40,584 nucleotides of DNA from CAYQQJ01 sp964515945 (GCA_964515945.1 CAZEWY010000006.1:1-40584), one strand, 5' to 3'. Positions 15,479 to 24,460 are shown, counted from the first letter of the stretch. The notes: generated by a model from the sequence alone, not told the origin. A program made the numbers and translations.

Positions 15479-16573
15479 ATGAGCCCTGCGCCCCTGATGA
15501 CCTATCACCGCCCCCATCGAAATTCTCATTGCCGAATTCGCGATTACATCTGGTGCGGCCACCGCTGCATTTCCATGGAAAACGAAATACTGCGTGCGGT
15601 TTTTTGCGCGGATAAAGGTTCGGACCTGTTGGAGCTGACACACAAGCCGACGGATACCGAACTGATGTGGCAGTCGGCAAGAGGTCTCGCCGATGTCCAT
15701 GACGCGCCATCATCGCCGCTGTCCGCCGGGCAGTTCCGCGATCTGTTTCCAGGCGGCTGGTATGTGATGCTGCCGAATGGTCCCAAACCCTGCCAGCACC
15801 GGGGAGCGGAATATGGGTTCCACGGTGAAGCCGCATTTTTGCGCTGGGACGTGAAGATTGAAGAGGACACGCCGGAATCGATCACCGTTGTTTTTTCCAC
15901 CCGCCTGCGCCGAACACCCCTGCATATGGAAAGGCGCATTACGCTAACCCGTGGCTCGGGCACTTTGGTTTTTGATGAAACCATCAGCAGCGACGCCGCT
16001 CAGCCGGTCGAGGTGCTTTACGGTCATCACCCCTGTTTTGGATCACCTTTTCTCGAGCCGGGATGCAAACTGTTTCTTCCGCCCTGTCGGGCGACTATCG
16101 GGGACCTGTCGCCGGCAAACAGTCGCTATCAACCCCGGCAGGTAGCGCCATGGCCGCTGTTGAAAGGGCTCAATGATGAGGTTATCGATGCGAGTGTTTT
16201 GCCGGGGCCCGAGTCAAACACCAATGAATTTATTTTGCTCGATGAATTTTCCGACAGTTGGGCCGCACTCGTTAATGCCAATCGCAATTTGGGTTTCGCG
16301 TTGCGCTGGGATGCAAAAGTGTTTCCCATCTTCGGCTTCTGGCAAGTACTCGGCGGGGGCGATGACTATCCCTGGTATGGCAGTGAATACATAGTCGCGC
16401 TGGAGCCAGCTTGCGCGCTACCGTCTTTGGCCGAGGCCGTGGAAGATGGAACGGCCATAGTGTTACAGCCAGGGGCATCGCTTTCCACAAGACTCGAAGC
16501 GACTTTATTTACGGATGTTCAGCATGTCAGTGCCGTTAAACCCAACGGCCTGGTTATTGATAGTCGGAGTTAA
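15479..16573 (+). CDS. Aldose 1-epimerase-like (galactose mutarotase fold)
   Basis: The protein is up to 364 residues, with segments of the aldose-1-epimerase/mutarotase superfamily: RDYIWCGHRCISMENEIL and DLLELTHKPTDTELMW at the N-terminus, AEYGFHGEA (about residue 115) and VLYGHHPCFGSPFLEP (about 182) carrying the likely catalytic histidines, and a late YIVALEPA supplying an acidic residue (about 309). It probably interconverts anomers of the sugar used by this cluster. The start at 15479 lacks a clear ribosome site; the conserved N-terminal strand means the true start cannot lie past about residue 20. It lies 29 bp downstream of the SDR gene, in the same operon. Confidence 0.75.
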   Translation: MSPAPLMTYHRPHRNSHCRIRDYIWCGHRCISMENEILRAVFCADKGSDLLELTHKPTDTELMWQSARGLADVHDAPSSPLSAGQFRDLFPGGWYVMLPNGPKPCQHRGAEYGFHGEAAFLRWDVKIEEDTPESITVVFSTRLRRTPLHMERRITLTRGSGTLVFDETISSDAAQPVEVLYGHHPCFGSPFLEPGCKLFLPPCRATIGDLSPANSRYQPRQVAPWPLLKGLNDEVIDASVLPGPESNTNEFILLDEFSDSWAALVNANRNLGFALRWDAKVFPIFGFWQVLGGGDDYPWYGSEYIVALEPACALPSLAEAVEDGTAIVLQPGASLSTRLEATLFTDVQHVSAVKPNGLVIDSRS

Positions 16574-16579
16574 ATGCCG

Positions 16580-16739
16580 GACACGAATCCGGTGGTTACT
16601 GCCGTGACACGCCGTAAATACATCCCTGTAGGCTCTGCACCAGCATCCGACGTGCAGGATGCACTAGTGCCGCGATGGCAGGACGCCAAAGAGCGGCCAT
16701 GCTGGTGACGGTCACGGCAGTAACCACCGGATTCATGTC
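16580..16739. repeat. 160-bp palindromic intergenic element (MITE/REP-like)
   Basis: The ends are 29-base arms (16580-16608 and 16711-16739) that are exact inverted copies except for one base. Inside are further inverted repeats: CACCAGCAT (16638-16646) with ATGCTGGTG (16699-16707), GCATCC (16643-16648) with GGATGC (16657-16662), and the palindrome GCACTAGTGC (16661-16670). The whole can fold into one long branched cruciform/hairpin. It occupies nearly all of the gap between the mutarotase-like and GH105 genes, starting seven bases past the stop. No transposase and no T run are present. It resembles dispersed palindromic repeats of marine gammaproteobacteria; identity as a mobile element is inferred. 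Confidence 0.75.
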
Positions 16740-16798
16740 TCAGAGTTTGTGCTGCAACAACAGAGAATTATATTGCCACGCCCTCGGAGAAAAAATAT

Positions 16799-17812
16799 AT
16801 GCACAACCCTCTCCTGCATGCGGTCGTACAGACCACCATGAACCTGAATTACCGCGTCTGGGGTTTTGGAGAAGCCATCGCCCTGCGCGGACTGATGCGC
16901 GCGGGCGAGTTTCTGCAGGATCCCGCGCCTGAAGCTTTTGTCCATGGCCTGTTGCGCGCTTGGTTGGGACGCGGAGTGGCCAGTAGCTCGGAGGACCATG
17001 TCGGGCCGGGGCGGGAACTGATCGAATTCTGGCAGCGCACCGGTGACAGTCGTTTTATCGAAGCCGCAAAAACGCTCGCGGACCTGCACCAGCATTTTCC
17101 CTGTAACAAGAGCGGCGCTCGCTATCACCGTCCATCGCACCCCGGTTTCCGGCATCAGATCTGGGTTGATTGCATGGACAATGAACCACCCTTTCTGGTG
17201 CGGCTCGGTGTTGCGACGGGGCAGGAAAATTATATCGAACAGGGCGTGAATGAACTGCTGGCTTATTCGCGGCTGTTACAGAACGAAACTTCGGGCCTCT
17301 ATAAGCACGGTTACGAGCAGGATTGCGGCAGCAACGGCGAATACTGGGCGCGGGGTAATGGTTGGGCATTGATGGGGCTGGTGGATGTTCTGCTGAATTT
17401 GCCCGAGGCTCATCCAAAGAGAAGTGAGATTCTGCACAGGCTGGAAGCGCTATGTGACGGACTGGCCTATTTCCAGTTGCCCGATGGCTTGTGGCGCACG
17501 GTGATCGACCACAACAGCTACAAGGAATCCACCCTTGCGGCTATGGTGGCCCATGCACTCATTGATGCGGAACTGGAAGGCCTTAAGTTGTCGGGGAAGC
17601 ATCAACAGATGGCGCAAAAGGCTTTTGCGGCACTGCCAGCTTTGATTGACAGCCATGGCGCTTTGGGGCTGGTCAGTGATGCCACGCCTGTCGGTCAACT
17701 CGAAATGTATGCGACCCGGCCCTTCGGCATTTTTGCCTGGGGTCAGGGCCCATTGCTATTGGCTTTAACCAGTGGCGAAATCCTGAAAACGCGAAAGGAA
17801 AAGAATTCGTGA
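16799..17812 (+). CDS. GH105-like unsaturated uronyl hydrolase
   Basis: The 337-residue protein is an (alpha/alpha)6-barrel hydrolase of the GH88/GH105 group: LNYRVWGFGEAIALRGLMRA, FRHQIWVDCMDNEPPFLVRLG (matching the VDxMxM-type catalytic region), GLYKHGYEQDC, the signature EYWARGNGWALMGLVDVL, and DGLWRTVIDHNSYKESTLAAM. Family members hydrolyse the 4,5-unsaturated uronic acid left at the non-reducing end by polysaccharide lyases (rhamnogalacturonan, ulvan, glycosaminoglycan-like substrates). No signal peptide is seen, so it acts in the cytoplasm. The start has GGAGA upstream. The stop overlaps the next gene by 4 bp. Confidence 0.85.
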   Translation: MHNPLLHAVVQTTMNLNYRVWGFGEAIALRGLMRAGEFLQDPAPEAFVHGLLRAWLGRGVASSSEDHVGPGRELIEFWQRTGDSRFIEAAKTLADLHQHFPCNKSGARYHRPSHPGFRHQIWVDCMDNEPPFLVRLGVATGQENYIEQGVNELLAYSRLLQNETSGLYKHGYEQDCGSNGEYWARGNGWALMGLVDVLLNLPEAHPKRSEILHRLEALCDGLAYFQLPDGLWRTVIDHNSYKESTLAAMVAHALIDAELEGLKLSGKHQQMAQKAFAALPALIDSHGALGLVSDATPVGQLEMYATRPFGIFAWGQGPLLLALTSGEILKTRKEKNS

Positions 17813-19023
17813 AAATAGTCAGCATCGAAACTTATGCGGTTACCGCCAAGCATGTAGATACCAAAGCCTACTGGGGAAGCCGCGCCTGGGGGGCTGAGTT
17901 GAGCGTTAACCCGGAGCTGAGCACCGAATACCCCATGCCCAAGCGGCGCAGCTTCATCTACTCCAAAACCATTGATACCGTGATCGTGAAGATCACCACC
18001 GATGATGGCGTCGTCGGCTACGGAGAAAGCAAGGCCCCCGTCGCCCCGCAAGCCACCGCGCAGATTGTCGAGCGCCTGCTCAAGCCTGTCGTCATGGGCG
18101 CGGACCCCCGCGACGTTTTGCAGTTGTGGGAAAAAATGTATGCCGGCATGCGCGTCCGTGGCCACCGCGCCGGGTTTTATCTGGAGGCGATCAGCGGCGT
18201 GGACATTGCCTTGTGGGACATCATTGGCAAGGTCAGCGCTTCGCCGATTTCGCAGTTGCTCGGCGGTGCTGCCCGGGAGCGGGTGCGGGTTTACGCTTCC
18301 GGAGTCGCGACTGTATCCCGCGACGCGCCCCAGGAGGCTGTTGATGAACTGGTGGCCGAGGTCAAATCCCTGAGAGAGCAAGGTTATACGGGCGTCAAAA
18401 TTGCGTTGGGACGCGGTCTGGAAGGGGACATGCGCTGTGTGCGAGCGATTTCTCTTGCCATGGGCAGCGACTTTCAATTGTATGCCGATGCGGCTGGAAG
18501 TTATGACCGGGCCCAGGCTCTCAAACTCGGGCGCATGCTTGAAGAGCTGGATGTCGTCTTTTTCGAAATGCCGATACCGCCGGAAGATGTTGAGGGCTAC
18601 GGCATGCTCGCCCGAGCCCTGGACATACCCATCGCGCTGGATTCCATTGCCAGCCGCTATGAAACCGTCGAACTGATTCGCAATCAGGGTATTGATATAG
18701 TGCAACCGGATGTATGCCGGGCCGGCGGTATAACGGAATGCCGGCGTATCGCGGAACTGGCCGATGCCTTTGGCCTCGGCTTTCAGCCCCATATCAGTAT
18801 CGGCTCCGCCATTCACGTGGCCGCCAGCGCACACCTGGCGATTGCCATGCCCAATACCATCGTCAGTGAATACTGGATTGGCAATAATCCCATTGGCAAC
18901 GCCGCGATTGAAGAACCCATTCTGGTGAAGGACAGCTACATGACCGCGCCTGCAGGCAAGGGACTCGGCATTAGCATCAAGGAGGATGTCCTTTTGCGGG
19001 AAGCAGAAAAGATCGTCATATGA
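17809..19023 (+). CDS. Enolase-superfamily dehydratase/isomerase (mandelate racemase subgroup), second copy
   Basis: The 404-residue protein starts at a GTG that overlaps the GH105 stop (GTGA) with AAGGAA eight bases before it. Family features: DTVIVKITTDDGVVGYGESK (capping domain), AISGVDIALWDIIGK, Lys197 in GVKIALG, Asp227 in YADAAGSYD, Glu in FFEMPIPPED, Asp in ALDSIAS, and His328 in FQPHISIGSA. This is a sugar-acid dehydratase or cycloisomerase of the mandelate racemase group and is clearly divergent from the enzyme at 10695-11876. Coupling with GH105 suggests it handles the uronate-derived acid or a galactonate/anhydrogalactonate. Substrate is not decided. Confidence 0.87.
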   Translation: MKIVSIETYAVTAKHVDTKAYWGSRAWGAELSVNPELSTEYPMPKRRSFIYSKTIDTVIVKITTDDGVVGYGESKAPVAPQATAQIVERLLKPVVMGADPRDVLQLWEKMYAGMRVRGHRAGFYLEAISGVDIALWDIIGKVSASPISQLLGGAARERVRVYASGVATVSRDAPQEAVDELVAEVKSLREQGYTGVKIALGRGLEGDMRCVRAISLAMGSDFQLYADAAGSYDRAQALKLGRMLEELDVVFFEMPIPPEDVEGYGMLARALDIPIALDSIASRYETVELIRNQGIDIVQPDVCRAGGITECRRIAELADAFGLGFQPHISIGSAIHVAASAHLAIAMPNTIVSEYWIGNNPIGNAAIEEPILVKDSYMTAPAGKGLGISIKEDVLLREAEKIVI

Positions 19024-19026
19024 TAT

Positions 19027-19046
19027 TGGGACTTCCACAAGTCCCA
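19027..19046 (+). terminator. Perfect hairpin after the plus-arm operon
   Basis: TGGGACTT and AAGTCCCA form a perfect 8-bp stem with a 4-base loop, four bases past the stop at 19023. No T run follows, so it may be a Rho-assisted terminator or a 3'-end stabilising hairpin. Confidence 0.5.
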
Positions 19047-19205
19047 TGTTAATAGTGGGACGTCATCCTGAGACCAATAGCCTGTACATGGCTTCTTTTA
19101 AAATGTTACTTTCCGCAGGTCTCTGACGGGATGAAATAATTTCGTTTCGAGAAAGTTAACATAACAATAAAATTTATTAGAAAAACCTCTAGCCGCGAGA
19201 GCAAT

Positions 19206-19258
19206 AAAACGTCACCGGGATAGCGCCATACCAGCGCGTAACCTTTTGGTGACGGTTT
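19206..19258 (+). promoter_or_regulatory. Structured leader candidate upstream of the astacin gene
   Basis: AAACGTCACC pairs with GGTGAC-G-GTTT (one bulged G) to close a stem. Inside it a second stem (GCGC with GCGC around CATACCA) is separated by a symmetric internal loop. It lies about 90 bp upstream of the metalloprotease start. It does not match a riboswitch class I can name. The rest of 19047-19349 is AT-rich upstream sequence with no gene seen. Confidence 0.3.
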
Positions 19259-19349
19259 ATTCGACCCACTTCATCTGATACAGGCCTCCGACTTATGCAA
19301 AGGGGCCGGCTTCAGTATGAATCCCAAATATAATAAGAGAGGTTTCAGA

Positions 19350-21344
19350 ATGAAATTCAAGCATTTATGCCTGGCGCTCTGCGCCCTCAGCGCGAGTCAG
19401 CTCGCACTGGGTCAATCCGCACCCGCAATATCGGACATCAATGAGGCCGTACTCAGCGATTATGCGGAAAGCACCTTTTATCAACCGGATTACACCGAAA
19501 AACGCTATTACCTGATTGGCGACAAGGCCGTTATTGAAGGTGATGTGGTGGTGGGCACGCACCAGGATGTGCAGGTCAACGGTATACCGAATCTGGCTGT
19601 TGCCGATGTCAATGCAGACGACGGCGACGATATGACGGCGGAAGCCGCCTGGTCCGGCAATACCACCTGGCCGAACAGCACCGTGCCCTATGTGATCAGC
19701 GCCAACTCACAGGCTGATCAATCCGCAATTTTCTCCGGCATGGCACTGATCTCCAATAATTCCGGCGTGCAGTTTGTGCCGCGTAGCAACGAAGCGGATT
19801 ACGTCGAGTTTATTAAAGGCAGCGGCTGCTGGTCTTATGTAGGCCGTCAGGGTGGACGCCAGGAAGTGTCCATCGGCAACGGCTGCGCCTGGACCGACAC
19901 GGTTGCCCATGAACTGATTCATGCACTGGGTTTCTACCACGAGCAGTCCCGCAGTGACCGCGACAACTATGTGCAGATCAACTGGCAAAATATCAGCGCG
20001 GGCCACGAGCACAACTTTGACAAGCACGGCGCGGTTACCTCAACCGTTGGCAGCTACGACCCCTACTCCATCATGCACTACGGCTACACCGCGTTCAGCA
20101 GCAATGGCCAGCCCACCATCACATCGCTGATACCGGGCGTGCCCTCCTCGGCGCTGGGCACGGGCAGCGGCCTGACCAGCAAGGATATTGCCGCAATCGT
20201 GACCATTTACGGCGATGGCAACACTGCCGGTCCGAGCTATGGGCCGCTGACAGTATTCCAGCATTGTCCCTTCGACGGTTATCAGGTTGGCTTGCCACCC
20301 GTGGGCGGTCTGACACTGTCAGAGTTGACGCAGTATGGTTTTGTCGACAACGACATGTCCTCCTTCACGCTGGCGCCCGGCTTTGTGGCGCGCTTTTATG
20401 AGGGCGCAAATCTCGATGGCAACTCCCATCTCGCCACCACCAGCGACAGCTGCATTGCCGACAACGGGTTCAATGACATTGTTTCATCCATTTACCTGCG
20501 GGCCGATGGTGATACCAGTCTGTCCGGCACTTACTACCTGAAAAACCGTCACAGCGGCCTTTATATGGATGTAGCCTATAGTGGTCTCGACGATGGCGAC
20601 AACATCTGGCAGTGGACTTTCAATGGTTCCACCGCCCAGCAGTTTGAGTTCACCCATTTAGGAAACGGCGCTTACGTTATTCGCAACGTCAACAGCAACA
20701 AGGCTATCGACATTGCCGAGGTCAACCATGGCAACGGCGCCAATGTGCACCAGTGGACTTATGGCGGCGGTTTGAACCAGCAGTTCGTTTTGCTGCCGGT
20801 GGACGGCCAGTATCATCAGTTGATCGCAATGCACAGCGGCAAGAGTGTGAAAATTGCCGGCGATAGTACAGCGACGGGTGCGAATGTCGAGCAGTGGCAG
20901 AATGACAATCAGACATCTTCGCACTGGGAACTGGTTCCTGTCAGCGGTTCACCGAGTGTGGACATCAAGAAGGAAGCCGAGAGCTACACCTACATGTCCG
21001 GTGTGCAAACGGAAGCGACTCAGGATCCGCAAGGTGGCAACCTGAATGTGGGCTGGATTGATACCGGCGACTGGATGTCCTATGCCAGCATCAATATCCC
21101 CACCACCGGCAGCTACACGATCGAATACCGCATTGCCAGCTTGAATGGCGGCGGCACGCTCAGCCTGGATTTGAACGGTGGAGCCATTGTTCTGGGCACC
21201 CGGAGCATCCCCAGCACTGGCGGCTGGCAGAATTGGCAAACCGTATCCCATACGGTCAATATCACGGCCGGCACCTACGACTTCGGCATCTATGCCCAGG
21301 CCGGCGGCTGGAACATCAACTGGTTCAGAATCACTTCCAATTGA
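19350..21344 (+). CDS. Secreted astacin (M12A) metalloprotease with beta-gamma-crystallin, ricin-type and CBM6 modules
   Basis: The start at 19350 has an AGAGG site upstream; an earlier in-frame ATG at 19317 lacks one. The 664-residue protein has a signal peptide (ending about ALG/QSA), a propeptide-like segment, and an astacin domain with the zinc site HELIHALGFYHEQSRSDRD (His187, Glu188, His191, His197) and Met-turn SIMHYGY (Met242). Next are a beta-gamma-crystallin domain (two calcium motifs, VDNDMSSF and GFNDIVSS), a ricin-type beta-trefoil (CBM13; repeats with QQF and W motifs), and a C-terminal CBM6 (EAESYTYMSGVQTE to WNINWFRI). The protease is expected to act outside the cell while held on carbohydrate. 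A terminator follows at 21351. Confidence 0.93.
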   Translation: MKFKHLCLALCALSASQLALGQSAPAISDINEAVLSDYAESTFYQPDYTEKRYYLIGDKAVIEGDVVVGTHQDVQVNGIPNLAVADVNADDGDDMTAEAAWSGNTTWPNSTVPYVISANSQADQSAIFSGMALISNNSGVQFVPRSNEADYVEFIKGSGCWSYVGRQGGRQEVSIGNGCAWTDTVAHELIHALGFYHEQSRSDRDNYVQINWQNISAGHEHNFDKHGAVTSTVGSYDPYSIMHYGYTAFSSNGQPTITSLIPGVPSSALGTGSGLTSKDIAAIVTIYGDGNTAGPSYGPLTVFQHCPFDGYQVGLPPVGGLTLSELTQYGFVDNDMSSFTLAPGFVARFYEGANLDGNSHLATTSDSCIADNGFNDIVSSIYLRADGDTSLSGTYYLKNRHSGLYMDVAYSGLDDGDNIWQWTFNGSTAQQFEFTHLGNGAYVIRNVNSNKAIDIAEVNHGNGANVHQWTYGGGLNQQFVLLPVDGQYHQLIAMHSGKSVKIAGDSTATGANVEQWQNDNQTSSHWELVPVSGSPSVDIKKEAESYTYMSGVQTEATQDPQGGNLNVGWIDTGDWMSYASINIPTTGSYTIEYRIASLNGGGTLSLDLNGGAIVLGTRSIPSTGGWQNWQTVSHTVNITAGTYDFGIYAQAGGWNINWFRITSN

Positions 21345-21350
21345 TCCCCG

Positions 21351-21377
21351 AGGTGCCCCGACAGGGGCACCTGTTTT
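21351..21377 (+). terminator. Intrinsic terminator after the astacin gene
   Basis: AGGTGCCCC and GGGGCACCT make a perfect 9-bp stem with a 4-base loop, followed by GTTTT, seven bases past the astacin stop. The facing lipoprotein gene ends 20 bp further on, so the hairpin may serve both strands. Confidence 0.8.
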
Positions 21378-21396
21378 CCGCATCACATCAATTCGG

Positions 21397-21987
21397 TCAT
21401 TTCCAACTGACCAGTTCGATATCGCCATTCCCGAGATAGCTGAAAACCAGATCTGCCTGAGGAGAAGTTTTGTGCGCCTTCGCAAGGGCTTTGCAGCTTT
21501 TCTGATCGCGACAAACAAATGCCTGCCCCAGAAAACGATATTGGCCTTGATCAAAAGTCACTGTGTAGGGATTCAAGGCAATTCCCGAGTAGGTATATTC
21601 TGCACCCGCAGGATCCTCTTTATCCCCTCTCACCTTAACCAGTCGACGTTCCATGGTCGCGGCGTCCTGGGGCGCCCCTTTTTGGGGTTCCATTGCAATC
21701 TGGAGTTGGTAGCTGTGCCCCCAGATAAATTCAAAGCCCGCGATCCCGTCATACAGGAATTCATACCCCTCCCCGCTGGACCTCTGCTCGTCAGCACCCT
21801 GCCCATTGGATGCCCGAACCTGCAAGCACAACTGCTGCATCACGCCCTGACAAACGGCTTTGGAGGAGGCCACAAGCAGTATTGCGGATTCGTCGCGCTC
21901 AGCAGGTGAGTCACTGGCTTGACCGCTGGTGTCGCCGCAAGCGGACATGCAGGACAGGGAGAACAGGAGGGCAATGGACATTTTCAT
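21397..21987 (-). CDS. DUF4377-like lipoprotein
   Basis: The start at 21987 gives a clear lipoprotein signal, KMSIALLFSLSCMSAC, with AAGG upstream; ATG at 22008 is an alternative. The roughly 196-residue product contains the DUF4377-type pattern: VCQGVMQQLCLQVRAS, EFLYDGIAGFEFIWGHSYQLQI, then a ERRLVKVRGDKEDP segment. A C-terminal half with QYRFLGQAFVCRDQKSCKAL has a further Cys pair. DUF4377 domains are found in periplasmic lipoproteins and in some META/HslJ proteins; no activity is established. It is divergent from the acyltransferase gene, with 22009-22395 holding no other gene. Confidence 0.78.
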   Translation of the reverse strand: MKMSIALLFSLSCMSACGDTSGQASDSPAERDESAILLVASSKAVCQGVMQQLCLQVRASNGQGADEQRSSGEGYEFLYDGIAGFEFIWGHSYQLQIAMEPQKGAPQDAATMERRLVKVRGDKEDPAGAEYTYSGIALNPYTVTFDQGQYRFLGQAFVCRDQKSCKALAKAHKTSPQADLVFSYLGNGDIELVSWK

Positions 21988-22395
21988 GGCGGTGGCCTTC
22001 AGAGTCATTATTATCGGATCCAGCATAACCGGAGGTGGGGTCAATTGACAGACATGGCTATTGCTAATGGGAATATGGCCATGACCATCAATGGCGCACT
22101 TCTGGTGACTGCCGCCCTGTTTTTCATCATGGCCCACCGATCAGGGCGTTCACAATGGGCCATGGCACCCGCCCCCGTATAACCGGCTGATGAAAGCTGC
22201 GCTGCCATCGCGGCGCCGCAAGCAAGGTTGTTTTTTCTTGAGCCTGGAATTTTTCAGGCCTTCTCATTGTCTCACTGTGTCAATGGTTGCCACGAGCAGT
22301 CATGCCTGTCCCGCAATACTTATTAAAACCTTTCGTCGCAGCCATTGAGGGGAGCTTTTTTGTATTCACACATTCACGAGACAAGGAAACAGTCG

Positions 22396-24417
22396 GTGAG
22401 CACAGTCTTCGCACCCTATTCAGCCAGAGTTTACAGACAGGATATCCAGGGCGTACGCGCTATTGGCGCCGTGCTGATCATGATTTACCACATATGGTTG
22501 AATCGTGTCTCCGGCGGCGTGGATGTCTTTTTCGTGGTATCCGGATTTTTCATGGCCAGCCTGCTGCTGCGTCAGGCCGCCATTGAAGGCGTTATCAGGC
22601 CGTTCGTCTTCTGGGGGAAAATCATCAAGCGGATAGCGCCCTCCGCCTATACCATTCTTCTGCTCACCCTGCTTCTGGGCTATCTGTTTATTCCCGAAAC
22701 CCGATGGCTGGACCTGGTGAACCAGACCATCTTCAGTGCGCTTCACCTGGAAAACATTCACCTGATGCACTCCTCCGTCGATTATCTCGCACGGGAGGAG
22801 CCGCCCAGTGCGGTTCAGCAGTTCTGGGCTCTGTCCATTCAGATTCAGTTTTACGCCCTGCTGCCCCTGGCCTTTATGGCGGGGTGCGCGCTGTCGAAAA
22901 AGTTCAGATCCATTTGTCCGTTGATGGCGGTTGTTGGCGGCATCGTCATGCTGTCCTTTTTCTACTCGCTGTCTATAACCGCCAAAACACCGGATTCCGC
23001 CTATTTCAATCCCTTTGCCCGGACATGGGAATTCTTTCTGGGCGTGCTGGTCGCCATGCTTCTGCCCTACCTGAAAATCGGCAGGAACTGGCGAGACCTG
23101 ATCGGATTTATCGGCCTGGTGGCACTGCTGGCCTGCGGCCTGGTGGTGCCGGACACCATGCACTACCCGGGCTATGTGTCCCTGCTACCGGTGACAGCGG
23201 CGATACTGCTGATTCTATCGGGCAGCGAGGGCGACAACTCGCGCATTGGCCGGTTTTTGTCGAACCGCTATTTCGCCTTTCTCGGAGGAATTTCCTTCAG
23301 TATTTATCTGTGGCATTGGCCGTTACTGGTGTTTTATCTGGATTCCACTGGCGCCAGCCAGGTCAGTATCCCCGGCGGCCTGCTGATTATTGCCGGCGCC
23401 CTGGTACTGGCGGTTATATCCAAGCGTTTTATCGAAGATGCCTTCCGGACGCCGAGAACAGAAAAGCAGGATCCGCGAGTGGCCTATCTGATCGGCGTTC
23501 TGTTTTTTGTGCCCGCCATAGCTACGCCGGCGGCCTGGAAACTCCACGTTCATTCACTGCTGCAGCGTGATCTGGCCTTACCCTACTTCGAAATGACGTC
23601 CATACAAGCGCAATACGATGCGCGCGACATACCCTTCGCACAGTTCGTCAGGGTGAAGACCGTGCTTCCCGAGTCCTACCCGGATTCCTGCCATCAGAAA
23701 GCAGCCCGACCGGAAGTTATTATCTGTGCCTACGGCGATACGAAGGCCAGCTCATCCATCGCCCTGGTGGGCGGCTCGCATGCCACGCAATGGTTGCCCG
23801 CGCTGGATACCATAGGCCGGTCTCTCAATCTGAAAATCCTGAATATCACCAAAAGTTACTGTCCTCTCGGCGCACTCGAGAATTCGCACCCGTCCTGCGT
23901 TGAGTGGAACAAGCGGGTTATCCGGAAACTGATCGAGCTGCGCCCGCTGGTAGTGATCACCAATTCCACGCGCTCTGCCCTGGGCGAGCTGGATGAGTAT
24001 GTTCCCCCGGCCTATGTGGCACAGTGGCAACTTCTCGCCGACCACGGCCTGGGAGTGATTGGTATCCGCGACAACCCGCAGTTTCCTTTTGATGTGGCTC
24101 ACTGTATTGCGCGCAACAAGGACAACCCGCTCACCTGCTCCAAGCCGCGGACCGAAGCCCTGCTGAAAGTCGATCCCACTCTTCAGTACCGCGACAAGCT
24201 CAGCAACCTGGAACTGGTTGATATGTCGGATTTTCTCTGTACGCCCGATACCTGCACCACCGTATTCAACAATACACTTATGTACCGGGATAAAGCTCAT
24301 TTGAGTGTGCCTTACGTCAACTTCCTGACTCTGAAATTGCACGAAAGACTGGCCGCGGCCTCTCCGGATATTTTCAGAAAGCAGCTGAGCGCCAAGGCTC
24401 TTTGGGCGAATAAATGA
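22396..24417 (+). CDS. Acyltransferase-3 / SGNH membrane protein (OafA-like)
   Basis: About 673 residues. The membrane acyltransferase-3 domain starts YRQDIQGVRAIGAVLIMIYHIW and GGVDVFFVVSGFFMASLLL, with SFSIYLWHWPLLVFYL near its end. The C-terminal half is a periplasmic SGNH domain: block I reads VGGSHATQW (GGSH in place of the common GDSH; Ser461), and the Asp-His pair is in DKAHLS (632-635). Such proteins O-acetylate cell-surface or exported polysaccharides. The start is uncertain: GTG at 22396 has AAGGAA upstream, while in-frame TTG codons at 22360 (with AGGGGAG) and 22345 are alternatives. It lies 43 bp before the fuconate dehydratase-like gene on the same strand. Confidence 0.88.
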   Translation: MSTVFAPYSARVYRQDIQGVRAIGAVLIMIYHIWLNRVSGGVDVFFVVSGFFMASLLLRQAAIEGVIRPFVFWGKIIKRIAPSAYTILLLTLLLGYLFIPETRWLDLVNQTIFSALHLENIHLMHSSVDYLAREEPPSAVQQFWALSIQIQFYALLPLAFMAGCALSKKFRSICPLMAVVGGIVMLSFFYSLSITAKTPDSAYFNPFARTWEFFLGVLVAMLLPYLKIGRNWRDLIGFIGLVALLACGLVVPDTMHYPGYVSLLPVTAAILLILSGSEGDNSRIGRFLSNRYFAFLGGISFSIYLWHWPLLVFYLDSTGASQVSIPGGLLIIAGALVLAVISKRFIEDAFRTPRTEKQDPRVAYLIGVLFFVPAIATPAAWKLHVHSLLQRDLALPYFEMTSIQAQYDARDIPFAQFVRVKTVLPESYPDSCHQKAARPEVIICAYGDTKASSSIALVGGSHATQWLPALDTIGRSLNLKILNITKSYCPLGALENSHPSCVEWNKRVIRKLIELRPLVVITNSTRSALGELDEYVPPAYVAQWQLLADHGLGVIGIRDNPQFPFDVAHCIARNKDNPLTCSKPRTEALLKVDPTLQYRDKLSNLELVDMSDFLCTPDTCTTVFNNTLMYRDKAHLSVPYVNFLTLKLHERLAAASPDIFRKQLSAKALWANK

Positions 24418-24460
24418 AGTCTCCAGGTTTCTGACTCCCGGCGGATAGCGGATATCATAG

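Noticed and set aside
17743..19047. 434-codon open frame on the minus strand
   Set aside because: It is antisense to the enolase-superfamily gene at 17809-19023, which has full catalytic motifs and a coupled start.
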